Below, piece after piece: positions 1-13,156 of a stretch of DNA of 64,000 nt. The stretch's first letter is position 1. Every line of letters begins with the position of its first letter. Position numbers and translations under genes: made by a program. A model generated the notes under the pieces. That model saw only the letters and a list, made by a program, of their open reading frames with translations, did no database searches and was not told the DNA's origin. This stretch comes from Ophiocordyceps camponoti-saundersi (nom. inval.). Its lineage: Eukaryota > Ascomycota > Sordariomycetes > Hypocreales > Ophiocordycipitaceae. The stretch spans positions 240,962 to 304,961 of the forward strand of contig PDHQ01000021.1 of NCBI GenBank assembly GCA_003339415.1. Reading direction: 5' to 3'.

Positions 1-598
1 ATGAGCCTGTTGTTGACTGTTTCGTCCGGCATTTTTTTTTTCTCTGCGTTTCTGTTCTCGTGCCGGACCGGGTGAGACGCATAATCGTCACTGCGACATG
101 TCTCCATGTTAAGGCAGTCAGTCGATGTATCAGATTAGATGAAATAAAAGGATCATGAATTGAGGCGAGCTGAAGCTGATGATGAATGATGGACGTAGTT
201 ATGTATGTATGTACAGTATGTATGCATACATGCATGAGTGAAAGTATGATGAGAGAGGAATGGATGAAGATGAGATGAGATGAGATGGGATGAGTTGAGA
301 CGTACGATGTGCGGAATTGGGGAGAGGGAAGCCGATGAGATCGGAAACGAGGGTAGATGAGGAGGAGATGGAGAAGATGATGATATTCGAATCGGCTAGA
401 TCAGAAAGGATGTCCAGGCATTTTTATCCCGCATATGCGTCCTTGGCTTCAGAAGAATAGGGGTGGTGGCGAACATTAAACTCAGCTTCGCTATTCGACT
501 TCGCTTGCTCCGTCCTACTCTTCTCCCTCTATAGCATTAATGTATACAGTTCCAAGTCCGGATATCCACGAGGTTTTTCGCTCCTGCAAGTCCACATC
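1..598. other. Intergenic region at window start, no gene seen
   Basis: No convincing coding sequence on either strand. It holds short GTAT/CATA microsatellite runs near 200-240 and purine-rich GATGA/GAGAT repeats near 240-400. It probably includes the 3' untranslated region of the minus-strand Myb gene that stops at 599. Confidence 0.6.
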
Positions 599-2744
599 TC
601 ACCACCCCTGTCCCTCCCCCTCTGCACCTCCACCCTCCGTCAGCCGAAGCTCGGTGTTGATGGGATGACCGTGCTCGTCGACGTCTTTCTCCAGGCGGTA
701 GGGGTTCTTGCCCGCCTTTGAGATCCTGTCCTTCTCCTTTTGGCCGAGGGAGACGTTGTCGAAGCGTTCGGGTAAGGGTTCGTCGTTGAGGAGGTACGTC
801 ACCTTCATGTTGCGCGCTCTGTCGCGGTAGGCCTGCTGGTTGCGTGACGTTTCGAATCTTTCCTGGTCATTCTCCTCTATGGCCGCGTAGTTGCCGTCTC
901 GTTCCTTGATGCACTGGAGGAGCATGCTCGAGTCGTGGTCCGACCACTTGAGGCGCCGCGTGTACTGCGGCCGACACCCATGTGCGATCGGGGGGGCAGA
1001 GCTCTGCAACTGGCTCCCGCCATCCTGGCTTTGAGCTCGCGCCGTCCTCCGAGAATTCGTGAGGCTTCGCCGAGACCACGAGGGCAAAGGATCGTTCCCG
1101 TGCCGTTGTGACGGTTCCATCTGGGACTCGTCGGTTGTCTGCCGCCGCCTTTCGCCGTTCGAGTCCTTCAACCGACGAAGGGCTTCCGGGCTGTATGGTA
1201 TCTGGGGGCTGCGAGAGGCTTTCAGTCAGTTGGCCGGCACAACAAAAAACCACACACAACAAAAAGGTATATACACACCCATTCTCATGTCGGATTATCT
1301 CTTGCGACTCGGAATCCGACGATTGCTCCGGATCTTGCTGAACGCCCTTCTGTATCAATTGCAGTTCCTCGACGGCCCAGTCGTGGAACTTTGCCGTCAG
1401 CTCGACCGAAGGAAACGCCTTGCAAAGCAGAGATATGCCAGAGTCTCTATTGGACCGATGGCCTTGTGCTATCAGGCTCATGATCTTGTCGACGCGCGTC
1501 GAGCAAAGCCCCTCGTCGTCGGCCCCCAAGCTTCGATAAGGGCCCTTGATAGAGGGATCAGTGTTGTCGTCCTTCTCTTGGCAGAAGACACGCACGATGA
1601 TCGCCTCGGGACTGGATCGAGCCTTGTTGCAGGCGAGAAAATGCATGAAGTAGTGCGTGCGAATTTCGAGCAGCAAGGGGGCAGGGATTGGGGGCCGGCC
1701 CGGGGCGGCGAAAAGCTCCGGACAAGCGAGATCCAAGGCCTCGAGAAACTGCTTTCTCTCCTTCGTCGTGTGTTTGCTGACTCGCTCCTGATGGATCATG
1801 TAGAGTGCCGTTACCAAATTGGCCTTGGCCATGACGGAGGCCAGCTGCGAGGCCTCGTCACCATCGAACGACCGCCAATCGGCAAACGGTGAAAAGGGCC
1901 GGCGAGACGGGAACTGATCGGTAAAGGGACCGAAGAACAATCTGAAGGCCTCAATCTTCTTCAGAGTGCGATACGACAGGCCACCGCTGCTTCGGTCCGT
2001 CTGAAGGGCCGTCACCAGGTCGTCTGCCTCGGCGGAGAGATCAGGCAGTGTAGACAGTATTTCGTCCAGCTTCAGCTGGGTCTTGCCTTGATTGTGGCTC
2101 TTGTCCGAGTCAGCCGCTGTCTCCGTGGTAGTCGTAGGCTCTCCTTGTTGCGGTGCGGAATGTTGAATCCTCTGTTCCGGTTGTGACGCCGCATTCAGGA
2201 TGTCCTGAAAGATTACTAGGCCGTCGTCGTCGTTATCTTCACCGCCATTTTCTTCTTGTTCTTCTTGTTCTTCATCTTCTCCTTCTCCTTCTCCTTCTTC
2301 TTCTCCTTCTTCATCATCATCATCATCGTCTTCATCATCTTGTTCATCATCATCTTCTTCTTCTCCATCTTCTCCTCCTTTTCCTCCTTCTTCTCTCACT
2401 CCTTGGCCTGCTTCTTCTCCTTCTTCTCCCTCTTCTCCCTCTTCCACACCTTCGTCTTCGACGTCCTCGTCCTCGTCCTCGTCCTCGTCGCTCGCAGGAC
2501 TGACGCTCGAAAGGTCAAATTCAATGCCTGACGGCGCACCACGGCGCGGGATCGGTCCTCCGACGAGCGAAGTGGACACGGTGCTATCGGACCTGCTGCT
2601 GGACTTGGTGTGCTTGGACGAGTCCGTCTCGTTTCCTGGAACCGCCGAATTTTTCACCGCCATCTTCCGACGAACATTTCGAGTCGGCTTCGAGGACGAG
2701 GGCGCCCGTTTCCCAAGCGACGTCTGACGAGAGCGCAGTTCCAT
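599..2744 (-). CDS. Acidic protein with C-terminal Myb/telobox-like domain (possible Taz1/TRF-type telomere-binding protein)
   Basis: Two exons, 2744-1279 and 1208-599, joined across a 70 bp intron (donor GTGTGT, branch ACTGAC, acceptor CGCAG), give 691 residues in consistent phase. Residues about 86-175 are an almost pure Asp/Glu tract. Residues about 190-480 are predicted helical and match nothing I can name. Residues about 572-628 form a Myb-like helix-turn-helix beginning LKWSDHD and ending YRDRARNMK, resembling the telobox end LKDKxRNxK. A long helical body plus one C-terminal Myb is the layout of fission-yeast Taz1 and animal TRF proteins, so a role at duplex telomere repeats is inferred, not shown. 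The start at 2744 lies just after a CTCTCGTGCAG acceptor-like site, and a GTAAGG donor-like site lies near 3000, so a 5' UTR intron is possible. A longer in-frame start exists at 3125 but adds unconserved-looking sequence. It could instead be another Myb regulator. Confidence 0.6.
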
Positions 2745-3010
2745 GCTGCACGAGAGAGAGGAAAGGATCAAAGGCGCAGGAAAAACAATTCGTCCTTCCG
2801 TCGCCGCGCCAACGGGATGCGATGCGCGATGAAGAGATTGATCTTCTAGAGCAGAGTGCTGTTGTCGAAAACCTTGGCCCGGGCTCTCCGTCTCGGCTGT
2901 GTGTTTGTATAGAGAAGCGAGGAAAGGAAAAACATAGACGTCTGGCGAGAATGTAGGTTTTGAAGGATTGTGCAAAAAGCAACTCGCGTTGGAGATACCC
3001 TTACCCTGAG

Positions 3011-3020
3011 ACCCTAACCC
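3011..3020 (+). promoter_or_regulatory. Telomere-repeat-like motif upstream of the Myb gene
   Basis: The decamer ACCCTAACCC is 1.7 units of the telomere repeat and lies about 270 bp upstream of the Myb gene start. Teb1/Tbf1-type telobox proteins are known to bind such motifs in promoters. Use here is inferred. Confidence 0.3.
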
Positions 3021-3159
3021 GGAGTAGCCAAGTAGCACTGATGACTCAGCTGGCGTTTTGCTCTTCTCTTCTGGCGCTGGTCGCAGCCGAAAGAAGGATC
3101 GTGAAATGTCGGGTTGATTAAGCAACGCGCTACAGTACTAGTAGGTATACCTAAATAGA

Positions 3160-3363
3160 TAATAGCAGGCACAGGTCATATAACCTGACTTAGTTAGATA
3201 GACATAATACTTATACCTTAGGTATAGATAGATAGCTTAGAGCCTTCTTAAAATATATATAATATACTAGCTTTACTTCCTATATATAGGACCTTTTCTT
3301 TTACTTATTTTAGTAGCTATATAAGGCTATCCTTAGTAATTAGGTAATAAAGCTACTTATCTA
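3160..3363 (+). repeat. 5' LTR of the outer retrotransposon
   Basis: 204 bp, starting TAATAG and ending TATCTA (TG...CA ends expected before RIP). It aligns without length change to 19114-19317. Its first about 25 bases keep CA/TG-context bases (GCAGGCACAGG) that are C-to-T mutated in the 3' copy. Confidence 0.85.
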
Positions 3364-6126
3364 ATAACTAAGATAGGGGGCTTATAGCCCTTAGCGCTAA
3401 TTACCTTATTTTCTATAAATTAAATTTATATAATTAACTAACTTAGCTTTTTTAACTAATATTATTAAAAGCTTTATTTTTACCTTTTTTTCCTCCTAAA
3501 CTTTTTTTTTTTAACTAAGAATTAACTTTCCTTACTTAGTTTTTCCTTTTCCTAACTTATAAGGGCTTAATAGTTTTAGCCTCTTACCTTTTAGCTTATA
3601 AATATAGATAGCTTTTACTTAAATTAAATATTTAACTTATTTTTTTTTTTCTCCTTTTTTTTCTTTTTTTTTTCTTAATATATATATTAAAAATACTAAA
3701 ATTATATATTAAAGTTATTATATTTAATATTTTCTTTTTATTTAAGCTTTATATTACTCTTTATTAATTTAAAATTATTTTTTATATTATCTAAATTTAT
3801 TATAGCTTTTTAATTTAAATAGTAGCTTTTATTCTCTAATACTTATTTCTAAATAGCTAAGGATATTTTAAACTTAAATTAAAGCTTAAATATAAATAAG
3901 CTTTTATTTTTAAATAATTATAGCTAAGTTATTAAAACTCTTACTAATAGGAATATAAGTAAATTTAAAAGTAATAATAATATTTACTAATAGCTAAAAG
4001 CTATTAACTTAGCGTTTACTAAGCTTAATAAAGCTACTAAATATTATAATAAAAAAATTAAAATTATAAATATTAATTTAATAAATAAAGCTATAAATTT
4101 TATAAATAGCGATATTATATTTTATAATATTTATAAGTATATTAAGATAAGTAAAGCTATATTTAATAATTTTTATTTATTATAAATAATTTTAGAAAAA
4201 AAGTTTATTTTTAATTATATTTTATAATAGCTATAAATATTAATATAATTTAGCTAAAGCTTAGGTAAATTTTTTTAAGCTTACTATTATAAAATTTACT
4301 AAATATTTTAATTAGTTAATACTAAAAATTTTATTTAAAATAGCCTCTTATTATTAGCTTTTAAAAATATATTCTTAAATATAATAATTTATAAGTTTAT
4401 TTTTAATATTATTAATTAAAAATTATATTATATTATTATATTATAATAAGCTATTATTTTAATTAGCTTAATAAAAGCTTAAGATATTATTTAAGCTTTT
4501 ATAAAAATCTAAATAGCCGAATAAACTAATTACTAAGTTTAAGAGTAAGTAGCTATTATAGCTATAATAAGGGATCTTTTCTAAGAGAAGTTTAGGTATT
4601 TACTTAATATATTAATAAGATAACGCTTAAGCTTTATTTTAAAATAAGATTTTTAAAATTAAGCGTAAAAATAATAAATAATACTTATAGCTTTTAATTT
4701 TACTAAGATATCTCTTATTAAATATACTCCTTAGTAAAATATTTATAAAATAATATTATTTATAACGCTTATTATAATAAAATTTAATTATTAGAATAAA
4801 CTTAATAAAGTTAGTTAAGGTTAAGGTTAAGGATAAGGTAATTTTAAGCTTTTTAAGATAATAAGATATTAAATATCTAAGTAAGTAAGTTTTATTATAA
4901 TAAGTTATAATACTAAGAATTTATTAAATATTTACGTTAATAATACCTTTTTTTTTTCTTAAAATTAACTTATATATATTTAATATAAGGAAGTAAGCTA
5001 TAAGGTATTAAATTATCTTATTTTATTTTATAAAAATTTATAAACTTAGAAGAAAGATATTTTTAAGGGGCTTATCTTTAGTAAGTTTACTAATATTTTA
5101 AGTATTAAGGGTTTAGCTATCTTTTTATTAACGCTAATATAATAAATTCTAATATATTAAGTTAATATTAAGTTTAATAATTATTTAAAATAATCCTTAA
5201 CTTAAAAACTAATCTAATAGCTATATAATATACTAAGTAAGTTAATAAGTAATTTATCTAGCTAAATTTACTTAAATATAGTTTTACTAAAGTTAAGCTT
5301 AAATCGGGGAAATATTACTCTTATTACTTAAATAACCTCTATTATTATAATAAATAAGTTAAATTTAAAGGAAAATCTAATAGATAAGTTAAATTAAATT
5401 ATATTAGTAAAAGATAATAAGGTTAAATTTAATAAAATTATCTAAAAGGTACTTATAATAATTATTATAATAATAAGCTTAAATAACCGTTATCTTATTA
5501 AGCGCTAATCTTTATATTTAAATATTATCGAAAAAACCTTTAAACTAGCTTTAAATCTTAAAGCTATACTTTATTATAAGAAACTAGCTAAAGTTATAAA
5601 GGACCTAAGTATAGGACTTTTTAATAAGCTATATATATCTTAATAAGCTTTAAAAAGATTAATAAAAGTATAAGCTAAAAATAATATAAATAATATTAAT
5701 TAAGTTAAGCTAGTAAAACGCTTTATTATACTAATTAACTTAGTTAATTTCTAATAAGTAAGTTTAGAGGGCGTTAAGTAATTCTAATACCTATTATTAT
5801 ATAAGCGATAAGCTTTAACTAAAATAAAAAAAGGAAAAAGTAAAGCTAAGGCTAAACTTAAAGCTAAAATAATAATAGTAAATAGTAATATTATTAGATT
5901 TAACTAATCTATAATAAATATTAAATTATAGTAAAAAAACTCTATTAAGTAATTTAAAATCTTATATATTATTATATTTAATAAACTAAATAAGTATATA
6001 TTTTTTAAGCTATCTTTTATTATTATTTTAGCTAATTAAGGATTTTAAGTAAATTTTCTTAACCTTAACTTCGTTTATAAATATAATATTAAGATTAGGC
6101 CTTTAAGTAATATAAGGTTTTAAAAG

Positions 6127-6426
6127 TATTAAGGTCTAGCCCTTATATCGTATTCGGGTTATTAACCTAAACGTTAGACTTATAAATTAGCCTCGCGATT
6201 AAACGATAAGGCTACCGCTATCTAGCTTAAAGGCCCGTAGCGGAAAGATTAGAAGGAACGGAACGGAAAGGATAGTTAAATAGGGAGGCTAATAAGCTTT
6301 AAAGGAAAGAGCGGTATATATAGCTATTTAATATACTAAAATACGGCTTCCTTAGAAGCTTATTATACGTAATTATTATTATATATAGCTTAGTAAATAA
6401 GCACCTTTTTAACTAATCCCTTAATA
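6127..6426 (+). repeat. 5' LTR of the nested element
   Basis: 300 bp, TATTAAGG...TTAATA, the same length as the copy at 12857-13156. Differences are mostly transitions, for example TCTAGCCC here and TTTAGCCC there. The target duplication AAAG immediately precedes it. Confidence 0.9.
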
Positions 6427-9400
6427 GAATTATATATTTTTTTCTTATAAACTTTTACCTTTATCTTTAACGTTAATAGATTAATTAAATTAAATCGGAT
6501 TAAAATAGCTAACTTATAAAACTAAATAGAAAAGCTTTAATAATTTTAAGCTAGCCTTAGCAGATATTAATAACCCTTATAATAAGAGCTATAAGTTTAG
6601 TAATTAGAATAATAAATATAGGTAATATAATATATAATAAAAAATAAGGAGGAATATTATTAGTAAATCTTAAAATATATAAAATAATATTTTAAAAAAT
6701 AAGCTAATACTTTTCTTATAAATAAGAAAGCGGAGTAAAAAGCTATATTATAAAAAATATAGTTTACTATCTAGTAATAAGCTATAACTTTTCTTACGAT
6801 AAAGGAAGCGGAATATATAAAATAACTTATAGCTACGTATACGGACGCTTTTAAGGAAATATTACGAATAAACCCTATTAAACTAACTTTTACTAAAGCT
6901 ACGCTTAACTAAGCTTAGATTAACGTAGCCCTTATAAGATAGAAAAAACTTTAGCTTAAGTAAAATAGATTATTAAATTTTTTCTATTTTTTTATAAGCT
7001 AGCTAATTTACTAATATAATATTAATAAGCTTTAAGGTAAAGCTAGTAATATAAATTATATCTAAGTATAAATCCTAAACTATTTTCCTAAGGATAAAAT
7101 ATAGAAAATATTAGCTTTTTAGTAATCTAATAGCTTTAATAGAAAAAGGTACCTAAAGGACTTTTTTAACTACCTTTATCGAACTTTTAATAATATTTAG
7201 GAATAAAAAAAAGCTTAAGATAAGCTCTAAACTTTAGTTTATTATAATAGATAAATATTTAGTAACTTTATTCTTAAGTTCGAAAAGGTCCTAATAACCG
7301 CTATTAGATTTATAAGTTAGGATAATTTTATAAAACTAACTTAGCTATACGGGGCCTTTTCCCTAATATTTCGAGATTTTCTAATTATTATTAATATATT
7401 TTACGAATACTTTTTATTTATTAATCGCTTATAAAATTTTACTTAGTTTTTTAAATAAATTTTACGCTTTTTTAGGGCGGCTAAGAAATACTAACTTAAT
7501 TTAAATAAATACTTAGGAGGCGCTAAAAGCGTTCCTATAAACCTAAATATAAGAAAAAATATAAATAAAGATATTTCGATAAATATAATAAGAGATAAGA
7601 AAAAAAAAAAGCTAAAAGGAAAAAATAGCGGTTATAATAAAACTCTTACTTAAATATTATAAAATACCTTTTAAGCTAAGTAAGTAAAAAGATTAGTGCT
7701 AAGAATTATAAAATATTAAGTTTTTATATTAAGTATAGAATAAATATATACCTTATATATAACTATAATTTCTAACCCTTATAAAAGCTATAATAAAAAG
7801 CTTTAGAAGAAACTTATATTAACTATATAGAAATTTTACTTTAAATTAAGGAATATAATTTTAATAATAATTAGGGAAAAAAATAGCTTTAAAATATCGT
7901 AGTATCTTAAAAAATAAGGTAATATAAATAGAGGAAAAGAAAGATATTCTCTATTTTAAATTATAAGCTTTATTTACTAAAATTCCTATAATTTTAAATA
8001 ACTTAAAATTAATAAATATATTAATTAATAAAAGCTATAAAAGCTATTTTATAATATATTTATAGCTAATATAAAACTTATAAATATTAATAAAAAAAAT
8101 CCTAGCTTAATAAGTAAAAAAAGTAATAATAAGTAAATTAAAAATATTAAGTATTACTTAGCTTTTACTTAAGATAAATAGCTTTAGTTAATTAATTATA
8201 ATATATATAATATTAGATCTTAATTTCCTAATTATTTTTAATAAGCTTTAGCTATAATATATAAAATCTTACTTAGTTTTTTATAAAAAATAAGTATAAT
8301 ATAGAGATTTATAATAATAAGTATAAGTTACTAATACTTACTCTTAACTAATAAAGGAGATCTTAAACGTAGTATACCTTTATAGCTTAACTTTCGTTAG
8401 AGAAGTAAAGAGGAGGTAGAAGGAATTACGCTATTAGAAGAAAAACCTTACTAAATACTTAGAAATCTAAGTAATAAAAGTTAAAAATATAAAAAAAGCG
8501 TTATAAGATAAGATTCCCTTAATAAATAATTAACTATAAGAATAGATTTTAATAAAATTCTATAATATATTTCCCTTTTTCTATAAATAGAAAATAGATA
8601 AGTTAAACTTATATAAAGAAAATATAGATTACCGTATACCGCTTAAGAAAGAAATAAATAGTAAAAAACCTTAGATTTTATTTAGCCCCTTTTATAATAT
8701 ATTAAGGGAGGAATTACTTATCCTTAAAAAAATATTATAAGACTTCTTTTAGAAAAGCTTTATCTAACTTAATAGCTCGCTTACGGGTACTTTAGTCCTT
8801 TTCGTAAGGAAACCTAGGGGAGGATTATAATTTTATATAGATTTCTATATATTAAATATAATTATAGTCTTAGATAGATACCCGCTTTTTTTACTTAGTA
8901 ATACTTTTTAGTTATTAGCTAAGTTTTAATAACTTATAAAGCTAGATATTATATAAGCTTTCTATAAAATATAGATTACTAAAAAAGAGGAATAAAAAAT
9001 AGTATTTAGAACTTAGTATAGCTTTTTTAAATAAATAGTTACCCTATTTAGACTTATAAGGGCCCCCGCTATTTTCTAAAAATATATTAATAATATCTTT
9101 TAGCTATATTTCGATAAGTTTTATTTAGCTTATATAAATAATATTATTATTTACTTAAATAGCACTAAGGAGGACTATTTTTATAAAATACGCTTAGTTT
9201 TTTATAAATTTTAAAAGTATAAGCTTTATCTAAACTTAAATAAGTATAAATTTATAATTAAAAAGGTAAAATACCTAAGGTTTATAATATTAGCGGAAAT
9301 TAAGCTTTAAGTAAACTTAGAAAAGATTAAGATAATCGTTAATTAAGCTACGCTAACTTCCCTTAAGGGCTTTCGCGGATTCCTAAGTTTTACTAATTTT

Positions 9401-12400
9401 TACTATCTTTTTATTATAGATTTTACCGGGGTAGTAAAACTATTAATAAACTTAATAAAGAAAGGGGTTAAGTTTATCTAAGGCTTTAATTAGGAATAAG
9501 CTTTTTAGGAAATTAAGAATCTATTTACGAGGGCCCCTTTACTAGTAAAATAAAACTTTAGGGACCTTACGTTTTTAAAAGTAGATATTAGCGCTTATAC
9601 TATAAGAGGTTATCTTTACTAGAAACGAGATAGATAGAAATAACTAATAGCGTTTTTTTCCGTAAAAATAAACGCGGCCGAATATAACTATCTAATATAT
9701 AATAAAAAAATATTAGCGATTATTAAATACTTAGAATAATAGTATACTAAACTATATAATTATAATAGCTTCGATATTATTATTAATTATAAAAACTTAG
9801 AGTATTTTATAACTTATTAGTATTTTTTAAAATAATAAGCTTATTAGGCTAAGTATTTATTATAATTTAATTTTAAGATTTATTATTAACTTAGTAAATA
9901 AGCTATAATCCTAGATACTTTTTCTTATAAGGATTAGGATAAACCCTTAACTATAAAAAAGGAGGACGCCCGCTTTATATAAATAATTCCCGAAAAAGCC
10001 TTATAATTTTACCTATAAGCGATAGTAATCGATATTTCTAAGAACCTTATTAATATTTTAAAAGAGGAGGAAAGCGAAGATAGATAATAAAACGTAAGTA
10101 TAGCTACGGAAAAAGCTATAAATTTATAAAATAATAATTTACTAAAAACTTAAGTTTTTTCTAATAATAAGCTTTAAAAACTTTAGAATAAAATAGTATT
10201 ATAAGACTCGGTTTTCTAAGAAATATATTAAGCTATAATAAGGGGAGACCGCTTACTATCTCTAAAGCTATAACTTAAGGTTTAAATTACGGATTACTAT
10301 ATCGACGCTAAAGGAAGATTATATTTCTATAATAAGCTTTAGGTTTTAGGAGCCCCGGTTACTATAATAAAAAACTCTAAAAAAGCACTAGCCTCCTTAC
10401 TTAATATATTACGAAATTATCTTATCTAAATAATCTATAACTTAGCCTTAGTTAGTTACCTTAGAAGGGAAAGTATAATAGCCCTTATAACCTATAACTT
10501 CTTCTAGCCGCTTTAATAATAATATATTCGCTAATTTTTTAGGAACTATAATACTTATAATAAAACTAAAGCTTAGAAATAATATTAAGCTACTTTTCTT
10601 AAATTATTACCTATTTTAGATTAGTTCTACTAATATATATAAATAAACTTTATAATAAACTTCCCGCTTATAAAACGCGGAAATAGGCACTTATAGGTAA
10701 TTAAAAATTAGCTTAGTAAAAAGATTTTACTTAAGCTAATACCCTTAATAAATACTCCGCTTTATATAAAGTAGTTTTTTTAGTATTTTATACGGTTTTA
10801 CTACTAGCTAAGTACTATTATAAGTAATAGAGGAACTAACTAAATAGGCGAATTCTAAAGCTACTTTTATTAACTTTATAAGATTAATTAAATATTTAAT
10901 ATAGCTTACTACCTATAAACCGATAAAGGATATAAGAGAGTTAATTAAAATATATAAGCTTACCTTTAAATAATAGTTTCTTATAACTAAGATAATTAAG
11001 ATAAATAGCTTCCTATAGCCTAGCTTATACTAAATAGTAAAGTTTACTTAGCTATAGAAATAACGCTATTTTTTATAACTTATAAGTTCTAAGCTTTTAT
11101 AATAATATTATTAAACTTAGATATTTTATAAGTATTAACGAGGAATCTTAAAAGCTAGGCTAAGGATTTCGTAAGATAACTATAATAAGTAACAGACCTT
11201 TATTAAGCGGCCGATACCTTATCCTTATAAACTTAGGAGTTTTAGGCTAATAAGAATTAATAAGTAGCTAAGCGTTTTAAAGTAAGTAATAAGGTTTAGC
11301 TTAATTTACGTAATTTTCCGAGCGTATAACTTAAGAAGAAGCTCGATTAGAAGAATACTAAGTTTACGGTAGCGTAAGTTATTAACTTAACCCTTATAAA
11401 GCTTACGGGATTATTAATAAAAGCTTATAATCGCTTTAATATAGATTTACTAAAAAAGGTAGCTTTAAACCCCTTACCTAAATAGAAAATTACTAATTTA
11501 TAGCCTCCTATAATATTAATCGATAAAAAAAATAAATAGAAAGTTAAAAAGATTATTTTAGCTAAATAAAAGAAAGTAAGTAAAGGTAGGAGATAAGAGG
11601 TTTTTATTAAGTAAAAAAGTTATTAAGATTTAATATAGGAACTTTTAGTAAAACTTAAAGGTATTACCGCTTTTAATCGCTTTAAAGCTTTATATAATTT
11701 AGCTATATATAATAATAAGTAAGATATTAGGAAATATACGGTAAAACGACCGGCGGAGAATTTATATTAAAAAGCGCATTTTTAGGCGCGAAAAACCCCC
11801 CCCCCCCCCTTACGATATTTAGCGGCGCTACTTCTTCGTAGATAACGACTCCTTAGCTAAGTAATAGCGGTAGCGCGATAGCGTCGGGGTTATTAGTTTA
11901 GCGGCGGCGGTAATAGGTATAGCGGTAGCGGTAATAATAGCGTTACGTTTTAAAATAATAACTTTTTCCTTTAATATTAAAATATTAGCTAACCCCCCGG
12001 AGCCCGAAAGCTTATAAGGGGGGGCGACGTTAAGGATAGCGTTAATATACTCCCTAAAAAAAGAAATTAGCTTTCCGCGTTTAGTATTATAAGATTAGGG
12101 AAACTAATTATACGATAAGGGAAGTATCGCTATATATAAGCTTAAGCTTAGCTAGTATCGTTAAAGCTTAAGTAATAATAATTAACGCTTAAAGAATATT
12201 ATCCGCTCTTATTATTACCTTAAGCGGCGGTTTAGTTTTAGCGGTAATATATTACGCTATATAAGCTAAAACTAAAAGCTAAGGGGTAAGCGTATAAGTC
12301 CGGTACGAAAGTATATATTCCGTATAAGATATATAGGGTTTCTGCTTCCCCGCACGCCTTAGCGTTATAGCCTAATTACGATACTTATAACCTTATTTTA

Positions 12401-12856
12401 TATAACGAAGGCATGGAGGCTCCCGAAGGGCCCCCTTATTATAACCGTCCTCGTCTTCGTTCTTGTCCTCGTCGTTATCTTCTTTATCGACGGGGTTAGC
12501 GGCAGGGGCGGTAATAGAGTCGATAATAGCGGAGGCGGCGGCGGCGAGGTTTTAAAGATAACTATTATATTCGCTAAGCTAAGATATCCTTATAGGTAGG
12601 AAAATATTAGCACGGTTAAACCTATAGAATAAGTAGCGGATTCCCTTACTAATAATAGTAATAATAATAGTATTAATAATAATAACGATAAGGCTATAGA
12701 AGGAAGAAAGGAAAGAATAAAGGATTTAACGGGCAGGTACTATAAAAGCTATAGAAAAGTAAGGCGGACCGGGTAACTTAGCGGAAAATTTTTTACCTAA
12801 CCTTACCGTATACTATATAACGGATCCCGCGCTTATAGGTAAGGGGAGGGGCCTTA

Positions 12857-13156
12857 TATTAAGGTTTAGCCCTTATATTATATTTAGGTTATTAACCTAA
12901 ACGTTAAACTTATAGATTAGCCTCGCGATTAAATAATAAGGCTGCCGCTATCTAGCCTAAAAGCTTATAGCGGAAAGATTAGAAGGAACGGAACGGAAAA
13001 GATAGTTAAATAGGGAGGCTAATAAGCTTTAAAGGAAAGAGCGGTATATATAGCTATTTAGCATACTAGAGTGCGGCTTCCTTAGAAGCTCGTTATACGT
13101 AATTATTATTATATATAGCTTAGTAAATAAGCACCCCTTTAACTAGTCCCTTAATA
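12857..13156 (+). repeat. 3' LTR of the nested element
   Basis: 300 bp partner of 6127-6426, followed directly by AAAG. It keeps a few unmutated bases that the 5' copy lost (for example GCATACTAGAGTGCGG against ATATACTAAAATACGG). Confidence 0.9.

Larger units (their letters stand above)
6127..13156 (+). mobile_element. Nested Ty3/Gypsy LTR retrotransposon, RIP-mutated
   Basis: A 7030 bp element with 300 bp direct LTRs (6127-6426 and 12857-13156), flanked by AAAG at 6123-6126 and 13157-13160. Plus-strand pol remnants are recognisable despite RIP: reverse transcriptase near 8.7-9.2 kb with the catalytic YVDD box altered to a YINN-like reading near 9.13 kb, RNase H near 9.58-9.75 kb, and integrase near 10.7-10.95 kb with the TAYHPQTD-type region. 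This PR-RT-RH-IN order is Ty3/Gypsy. A 1.1 kb GC-rich 3' stretch (about 11760-12856) separates the pol remnant from the 3' LTR. All frames are closed by stops. Confidence 0.9.

Noticed and set aside
1059..1892. 277-codon plus-strand frame opposite the Myb gene
   Set aside because: Overlaps the spliced minus-strand gene and shows no domain-like pattern.
2153..2531. Plus-strand Leu/Phe-rich frames opposite the acidic tract
   Set aside because: Antisense shadows of the Glu/Asp repeat. No start context or family features.
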